From Corylus avellana (Eukaryota > Streptophyta > Magnoliopsida > Fagales > Betulaceae): a stretch of DNA of 64,000 nt. This document shows positions 57,301 to 64,000 of this stretch, one piece after another; the first letter of the stretch is position 1; every line of letters starts with the position of its first letter. Location of the stretch: positions 30,052,838 to 30,116,837 of the forward strand of contig NC_081542.1 in assembly GCF_901000735.1 (NCBI RefSeq). The letters run 5' to 3'. A program made the translations under genes and the position numbers. Below the pieces are notes generated by a model. The model saw only the letters and a list, made by a program, of their open reading frames with translations. It searched no databases and had not been told where the DNA came from.

Positions 57301-60300
57301 TCTTTGTGGCCGATGTCAAGGATACCAACCTCATACTCTGATACCTTTTACAGACGGTTTCCTCAGTAGGTTTTTGGATGTGAAAAACTAAGGGATTGTG
57401 ATACAGAAATCATTACACTGCTTCTGTCAAATTTGGAGTTCTTATTTAGTTGATGATAGGAAAATTGATTAGAAGCAAAGGATTTTGAGATGAGCCTGTA
57501 CCTAAAGGGATATACTAATTTGTCTTTGTACTGGCAATCTGCAGTTGACTGGATGGTTTTCATTTGTATAAATAAAGATCTATCGGTCATTGTTGATAGA
57601 ATCTTAGCAGAAAGCAGATGCCCCTGTTAATCCATTTAAAAGAATATAGACCTTAATTTTCCATGATTTCCAATTCTTAAAAATGTTGTCTTGTGGAGGT
57701 TTATCCAAACATTAAGAAGGGAGCTACTTGCTGAATTAATTTTGCCTATGGCTACCATTACTTCTGTCATATTGTGCCTAATGGGTATTGGTACATTAGA
57801 AACGCAGGGAAACACAAACATGTAAATGTAGAATGCGAGTATTCTGAGATACACATCCTTTTAATTTGCTGAGGAACTACTTAATTTACTTATCATACAC
57901 AAATGCCACGGTGATTTGCTAAAGGTGCATTTGAAATTGGGTTTGGGAAAATCTTTGTTCTGCATATTGACGGAGAGCAGTAATTCTGTTGAATATTGAA
58001 TGTAACTTTCGTTTTAGTAAAAGGTGGTATGGGCATCTCTAATTGACATCTAATTTTTTAAGTTTAATTTGCTCTAACAAGTCTCTTGGCTTGTTACTTA
58101 AGTATTACTTTTCCATAAGTTGAAAATAAAGTGCTGCTTTGTCTAATCAACCAGACAAAAATCTTAGGTTTCTCAATGATTACATTGGTGAATTGTATAC
58201 CACTGAAGGGAAATGCTAGCATATAATGTTACAAGCTCAAAATTCTTATAATTGATTGAATACATTGTGGTATACTTGGAATTATTTTATACAAATTTGA
58301 TGAATGATGATATGTGATAACTTGTAGTGGCTATGGGATTGCTGCACAGGCATTAACAGCCGTAGTGAGGGCTCATGATGGTCGTGGTCCACAAACAACG
58401 CTTACACGCAGTATCTTGAAGGTTCTCGGCCTTTCTTCTCCTGAAGAACTGATAGGGTATCTCTCTTGAAACTTTTTCTAATGGTAGTCAGATGTAGTCA
58501 CAACTCCTAGTTCAATTTCTTAGATCTAGGAGTGTGTGTGTGGATCTCTCTCTCTCTCTCTCTTTTGGTTTTGATGTTTTTTTGGTGTGTCCAAAATCTA
58601 TTGGAATGGCATATAGATCTGATCATCGGGCTTTAAGTTGGTATAAGTGAATTATGTTCTTGGCTTGAAAGTTTTGGAGCCACAAGATTGTTTGAATTAG
58701 CATTTGAATTTTACTAATTTTACAATCTTCAAAATATGGCCACCCATAATCATTTCAAAGTATTCTAAAGGCACGTTTGATACACAGAATGGTCATTTCT
58801 TTAAGAATAGGAATGCTTATTATTGGGAATACAAGGAGTTAGAATGGAATGACCATTCCTATTCTTTAGTTTGGTGACAACACATGATTCTCTCACTATA
58901 ATTGAATCAAAATTGGGAAACTGTAATGCTTTGAACAGATGGAGGCTAGCTCCTTTGTGTCTTTGGAGAGAGCGGAACACAAAAAGCTTTGAAGATCGTG
59001 AGAATAGATTGCTAGAGATAAAGAAGATGATGCTACAATCTTTGTATATATGGAGAGTGGCATGGAATAGCTTGCCCGTTTCTAATTTTTCTGAGTTTTT
59101 GAAATTATGTTCTTTTTTCTTTAAATTATGAGCTCTCTTATATACTCTCTGTGTACTAGAGTTACGCCCTTTGCACTTTAAATGAATATACGTTACTTAT
59201 ATATATATATATATAAAGAGACTTAAAATACCCAAGAGTATACTGGTTGTGTGGGAAGGGGGAGGGAAGACAATTTTTGGGATGAGGAGGGTGAAGAATA
59301 TCCGTATCCCTTGGGAGATTTTCCCCCATGCCATGCCCTTGGGTCTCGTGTGAGGATCTGAGGATGCTTTTTTAGCCCCAGCCTCGACGTCTTGTTTTGA
59401 AGACTTTCAGTAGGTTCATAAGGGTGGTGTTGATGAAGCTGTTGCTCTTTCTCTGTTTTTGTTGGGAGTTTGGCCTTTCTCCTAGGTTTTGGCGGGGTTG
59501 TCTCATGATCCCTCTTCCCAACCATCGAAGGTGGTTTGTGCTTCTAAGCTAAAAGGAAAGCAGGAACTAAAGAACTTGGAGAGTTCTATTAATTATGAGG
59601 GGTCTACCCGTGGTAAAGGCAAAAGGGTGTAGGGTTCCTTGTGGGTTGTTGGGTTTCGGGGTCTGTGTCTGTTTTGGGGGTTTTTTTTTTCTTGGTTTCC
59701 TTGTGTATACATCTGGTGTACTCGGGGGCACCTCATGCATTTTTATAATAGATGCTTGATTACCTTAAAAAAAAAAAAAAAAAAAAAAGATTATAAAATA
59801 ATAATAATAATTAAAAAAAACTTCAAAAAAATTATTTGGTGGCTGGCCACCTTGGCAGAACACTGAGGGTGGTTGGCCACCCTTAGAATGTTTTGATTTT
59901 TTTGTTTTTTAAAAAATAAACATACCCATACCCCATCTCAAATTACCATTTGATTGTCTTTCCACAACTTAAAGACTGTCAATGTCCCATTGTCCCTACC
60001 TCTCTGCCCCTGCCCCTCCCCAAAAAAAAAAAAACTACTAAAAATTGTCAATGTTTCCCCCAATGACAAAAATACTCTTAATAAAAAAAAGTGGTGACCC
60101 CAAAACACTGGACCCATGGCATTGTCGTGGGTCTTCACCTTTTTTCTTTTTTTTTTGTCTTTTGAAAAACTGTCAAGGGCATTTTTGTCTTTTTGCAGGA
60201 CGAAAGAAGAATATTGGCAATTTTTTGGTAGTTTTGGAGGACATCGACGCGATCTTTAGTTTGTGGCAGACATTGATAGTTTGGTAGTAGTTTGAGGAGG

Positions 60301-62290
60301 GTATATGTACTTTTCCCCCATTTTTTTTATAACTTTTAGGTTTGTTGAAAAAATAAAAATAAAAAGATGGGTTTTTTTTGGAAAACCTCTTTTGTTCGTC
60401 AGCTATTCCTGTCAATATTTTTTTAGAGGAATGACTATTTTCAGGCATTGTGTGCAATCAAACAAAGGGTCTATTTTGCATACCAAACATGCCTTAAGTG
60501 AAATTGTAGTATTCAGAAGAGATCAAGCAGTCTTGCCTGGAAGGAGAGTGAAGCCTCCAATGTGAACTTCATCTTGAGAGGTTGGTTGCCTCGGTTACCT
60601 TGTCATCACATGTTTAGGATGCACAATTTTTTTGTAGGTTGGGGATGTGCGTGAGAGAGAGAAAGAGAGATGATTTTTGAGTCAAGTTTTCCAGACAGGC
60701 AAACATATGAAAACAAAACCTTGGTGGTTTTAAGTTGCATCTCTCCTTTTCCAACCTGAGTGCCATTTTGTTCCGATTGTAACTGAAATTACCTGAGGCT
60801 GATTCCATCAGACAGTTTGAGAGAGGCTGACATATGAAAGCAAAACCTTGGTGGTTTAAATTGCTTCTCTCCTTTTCCAACCCAAGTGAAATTTTGTTCC
60901 AATTGTTTCAGTCGATTCCATCAGTCAGCCATCAGTCAGCCATCAGTCAGTTTTCACCTGGAATTGAACCAATTCCTTTTCTTGTCCTCAACCTATTAAT
61001 GCTCAGAGAAATTATATATAATCATCCTTGGTGTACTAATCTAGTATGGGTAGTAATAGGTGTCTAATTAAGTGACTTCCATAAGACTGTTGGTTAGTAT
61101 CTTGGGGATTTGCATACTGATGGCTGCTATGGTCATGATGTGTTTGACACTGCAAAAACAGAGAACTGGCTTAGACAGGGAGCCCTGTCCTATACTTGCT
61201 TTTGGTCCATAAAAGGCATGCTCACAGTGCTTGAACATTCGGTAAAATTGATTCAGACGAAGCCTAATTTCATCTCGAAACAAATTACTTCAGTTGTCTT
61301 TGGAAACAGTGGCTGTGTGGAGTGATTTATAAAACAAAATAAAAGAGGCTGTGTGGAGTGACTAGTCCCTTTTTAGCTCATTGAATATTACAGGATGCTT
61401 TCAGTTAGGATATTAATTTTAAATTGATTCATATTTTTTTTTTCATTGGATTTAGGTGGACTTATGCGGATCCATCTTGGGCACGTATTGCAGCACTTGT
61501 TCCGGAAGTGGTGTCGTGTGCAGAAGCAGGTGATCAAATCGCAAATAAGATACTAGTTGATGCAGTCCAGGAATTGGCTCTAAGCGTGAAAGCTGTTGTT
61601 CAAAGACTTTGCTTGTGTGGCGAAGGTTCTTAACTTGTCTAACTATAATAATTCAAATGGTTTATTTAGTAAATAAATAATGATTTAGATTTTTTGTTTA
61701 AATGCAGTTACTTTGATTCTTGGCAGTTTGAATTATCGAAATGAAGTTGGCATTTAAAGAACTCAAAATGCCTGAAATAGCATCAAATTTTACTAATTGT
61801 TTTAATTACTGTTGTAAGACGGAATACAAAAATTCAATTGGTGGATTGTTATCCCCCCAAATAAAAGGATATGTTCTAAATATTTGACATGCATTCATGC
61901 TTACCTATGCATGTATGTATTTACATATGAAGATACAAGCACACTAAAAGGCCATAAAAGGGCAAAAGAAGCTACGTGTGGATAATAAGTGCTGATCTAT
62001 TATGTATATATATACCCATATGTATAATTTTTCCAAATTTTTGCTCGCTGTCTAACCCTTTTAAAATGTTTGTTGATATTGATTGCAGATGGAAATAGTT
62101 CTTGCCCTATTGTGATGGTTGGTGGTGTCCTTGAAGCTAATAAGAGTTGGGATATAGGAAAAGAAGTTATTAATTGTATCCACGAACGCTACCCTGGGGC
62201 TTATCCAATTAGACCAATGGTTCGCATTCCTCTTTTCCCTCCATTTGGAAAACACTGGTCCAGATTTCACTTTTCATTTTTCATCATAAA

Positions 62291-62330
<40 letters not shown>

Positions 62331-63654
62331 GGCAATTCTCAGTATAGTTTTAATCTTATTTCTGTTTTGTTAATTTTTAATGAAATAAAGTATATTAAAG
62401 TCACTGCATTTATTTATGTAATCTCCACGTACATATCTGGTTTAGTGAGATAGTCTTTCTTCTGCGTCTGTATCTCAGGAGATACCAGTGCCATGAGACT
62501 TCTGATTCTAATCCCAAGCGAACGGAAGACTAGTTTCTGATTGACCAAGTCTATTGTTTTTAAAATCCCCACTCCCCCTCCCCCTTCTCCCCTTCTGCAC
62601 TTTGACCTCTTATCTATGACTCACTTCAACTCGGACCTAAAAACTATAGTAACTATTTTAAGTTACATCCTGAGTCAGATTTGGGCATTAGTTTGGATGG
62701 AAGTTTTAACACATGCCAATCATGTGCACATGAACCATTTATTTTGCCAAAATACCCCGGTTAGAGAGTAATAATTACAACATTATCTCTATCCTAGTGG
62801 CTAGGGTGGGGGTGACTGCAGCCACTGCAATAGAAGACGGGTGGCCGTACGACAACCCCCAGGAGAAGAGAGGGGGTGGCAATGGCCACCCCTAATAGTA
62901 GGTGCATGGCCACCTAGGAAAAGTTAGTGGCTACCCCCTAATTCCTGTTAGGGGTCACCATGTGGCCACTCTTATCTTCTCTTGGGGTGGCCGCACAGTC
63001 ATCGCGGTTACCCCCGTTCTTCTAGGGTGCTCGTCCGACCGCCCTTGTCTTCTTCTGCGATGGCTGCAGTGAGCCCCACCCCAGCCACTAGGAGAGGGAT
63101 AATTTTGTAACTTTCTCTCTTTAACTGAGGTATTTTTGGCCGAATAAACGGTTCGTATGCGTGACTGGCAGTTAAAATTTTCATCTAAATTAACAGCCAA
63201 ATCTAACTCCAGGCCTAAACTCAAAATCTTTTTGTATTTTATACTGTTCTGAATTGCAGTAAGGTAGAGGTCGAAGTGCAAATGGTACTCTCTTCAGCAT
63301 CCTTCAGGAAGTACTTGTTTGTATATCTGTGTTTGTCTGTGTGTCTGTGTACATTATGTGAATGCATTAAGCATATGCCACTACTTCGTTGAATCTTTCT
63401 GTGCCCTTCCGATTTAGTTTTCACAAAGGAGGTAAAATCCACACAATTTACTTGCATACCACAAATTAGCAGCAGGTCATGGATTATGGACGTGGAAGTT
63501 TACAACCTGAATAATTACTGTATGCTATTTCTTTTTCTTCTAATATTTTCTTTACCGAAATCAAATTGATCTCCAGGTAGAGCCAGCTGTTGGGGCAGCT
63601 TTGCTGGCCTGCAATTTCTTGATGAAAGAATCAGAAGGGCACTGTAACAGCTGA
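48331..63654 (+). CDS. N-acetylglucosamine kinase (BadF/BadG-type ATPase fold), 363 aa, 7 exons
   Basis: It phosphorylates GlcNAc to GlcNAc-6-phosphate for salvage into UDP-GlcNAc. It belongs to the actin-like ATPase superfamily, BadF/BadG/BcrA/BcrD family. Exons are 48331-48574, 50245-50392, 55469-55660, 58328-58456, 61456-61625, 62089-62219 and 63577-63654; phases agree and all sites are GT-AG. The phosphate-binding motif GLDGGTTS is at 37-44, the likely catalytic Asp145 is in VHNDALAAL, and a second nucleotide-binding motif AGTG is at 165-168. These are followed by [18 protein letters not shown] and, near the end, [19 protein letters not shown] and [11 protein letters not shown]. The protein ends KESEGHCNS. 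Intron 2 carries a dead LINE and an assembly gap; introns 4 and 6 carry inverted-repeat elements. From memory the Arabidopsis homologue is At1g30540, near OLA1. Confidence 0.93.
51252..52535. repeat. Left copy of a 1284-bp duplication ending at the gap
   Basis: It aligns to 52636-53919 with a constant offset of 1384 at both ends and only about a dozen substitutions. Its end (ACTCCCAT) coincides exactly with the first N. Confidence 0.95.
52536..52635. other. Assembly gap of exactly 100 N
   Basis: A run of 100 N, the usual placeholder for a gap of unknown size, lies inside LINE F. Confidence 1.
52636..53919. repeat. Right copy of the 1284-bp duplication starting at the gap
   Basis: It starts exactly after the last N with ACGAAATCAATAGAGCAC, matching 51252. 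Beyond 53919 the sequence continues into LINE sequence that the left copy lacks. Confidence 0.95.
54535..54800. mobile_element. Possible Copia-type LTR fragment
   Basis: The segment contains CTCCCCTTCAAGCAGGAGC and CTCCCCCTCAAGCTGGAATG, phrases common in plant Copia LTR/tail regions. No LTR pair, primer site or target duplication was identified. Confidence 0.3.
54810..55468. other. Remainder of GlcNAc kinase intron 2
   Basis: Ordinary AT-rich intron sequence leads into exon 3; no feature was recognised. Confidence 0.4.
55661..58327. other. GlcNAc kinase intron 3
   Basis: About 2.7 kb without a recognised element. A small GC-richer patch at 56300-56410 has a direct repeat of AATTCAGGCAGCC (56302 and about 56416) and may be a short insertion. 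Confidence 0.4.
58890..59210 (+). mobile_element. LINE 3'-end fragment G in GlcNAc kinase intron 4
   Basis: It encodes [20 protein letters not shown] and then [18 protein letters not shown], the zf-RVT tail of an L1 ORF2. A 3'UTR ending near GTTACTTATATA follows. Confidence 0.7.
59230..59790 (+). mobile_element. LINE-like retroposon fragment H with poly(A) tail
   Basis: Broken frames are followed by a LINE-type 3' end (GTGTACTCGGGGGCACCTC, then TAATAGATGCTTGATTACC) and an A run of 22 at 59767-59788. The 5' end and target duplication were not identified. Confidence 0.55.
59919..60310. mobile_element. Inverted-repeat MITE in GlcNAc kinase intron 4
   Basis: The left arm (CATACCCATACCCCATCTCA, CACAACTTAAAGACTGTCAA) is a diverged inverse of the right arm (reverse strand CATATACCCTCCTCAAACTA, CACAAACTAAAGATCGCGTC). 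Arms are about 90 bp. Confidence 0.6.
60695..60905. repeat. Two-copy tandem repeat, about 127-bp period
   Basis: CATATGAAAACAAAACCTTG and the following CTCTCCTTTTCCAACC-ATTTTGTTCC region recur about 127 bp later. The end carries CCATCAGTCAG three times (60917-60949). Confidence 0.8.
62290..62327. repeat. (TC)n microsatellite, GlcNAc kinase intron 6
   Basis: About 36 bp of CT repeats. Confidence 0.95.
62660..63230. mobile_element. Long foldback element in GlcNAc kinase intron 6
   Basis: Nearly the whole 570 bp is an imperfect palindrome. The left arm (GTTTGGATGGAAGTTTTAAC, AACCATTTATTTTGCC, CCTAGTGGCTAGGGTGGGG, ACTGCAGCCACTGCA) matches the reverse of the right arm (AATTTAGATGAAAATTTTAA, AACCGTTTATTCGGCC, CCTAGTGGCTGGGGTGGGG, ACTGCAGCCATCGCA). 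The centre is GC-rich with repeated GGTGGCC/GGCCACC. It is a MULE-type or foldback nonautonomous element; the exact ends are unclear. Confidence 0.75.
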
Positions 63655-64000
63655 CCAGGGATCTGCAGCAAGTGTTCCACTGTTCATTTCAAAATACAAG
63701 TAGTATATTTAAATAATATTGTTATTGTCAGGGAGTCTGTGTGCTACAAACATTGAGCAATTGTTTCATTAATCACAAATGATTCAGGCATTTTTTTTCC
63801 AGTTGTGTGTGCTACAAAAGATGAAAAGAGAATCAGCTAGAGTATAAAATGTGTACAATGCATAAAACATGGATTTTAATTTCAATTACCTGAAAAGCTA
63901 TTGTTGGCTTAATCTGTTTTTCCTGTTGATGTGATTCTGTAGTAACTGATGGTGCCTCTCTACACCTGATTACCTTCTTAGAAGTGTTGGAGGAATATGA

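Overview
This is nuclear DNA from a eudicot plant, most likely a woody species. The evidence is spliced genes with GT-AG introns, AT-rich intergenic DNA, L1-type LINEs, a hAT transposon, many inverted-repeat MITEs and a piece of plastid rbcL. Species cannot be fixed from the sequence alone.

Five gene models can be supported. From left to right they are: (1) a small unrecognised protein gene (minus, 4190-4573, with a 5'UTR intron to about 5250); (2) OLA1, the YchF-type Obg-like ATPase (minus, 12 coding exons, 6937-29773), which reads cleanly as 394 aa despite introns of up to about 6.5 kb packed with transposons; (3) a GDP-L-galactose/GDP-hexose phosphorylase-like gene of the HIT superfamily (plus, 33822-38310), whose expected nucleophilic His is a Tyr; (4) an intronless CrRLK1L receptor kinase, probably HERK2 (minus, 40591-43104); (5) an N-acetylglucosamine kinase (plus, 48331-63654, 7 exons). 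From memory, OLA1, HERK2 and the GlcNAc kinase lie close together on Arabidopsis chromosome 1 (At1g30580, At1g30570, At1g30540), so this looks like a conserved syntenic block. These are independent housekeeping and signalling genes, not an operon or pathway.

1-3.7 kb holds a truncated duplicate of OLA1 intron 2/exon 2. 3.70-3.77 kb holds a tRNA gene that looks like plastid trnC but has a UCA anticodon. OLA1 introns carry a rbcL fragment embedded in a duplicated nuclear block, several L1 pieces, a complete hAT element with a perfect 8-bp target duplication (itself carrying a nested MITE), a LINE inserted in an older LINE, a SINE-like insert and a 24-bp LINE-tail insertion. 38.3-40.3 kb holds two adjacent long-inverted-repeat MITEs. 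The second intron of the GlcNAc kinase gene holds a dead L1 element and a 100-N gap; the sequence on both sides of the gap is the same 1284 bp, which looks like an assembly error.

The items most worth a second look are the UCA-anticodon tRNA, the HIT-motif His-to-Tyr change, the false duplication at the gap, the near-empty LINE insertion, and the composite plastid/nuclear insertion.
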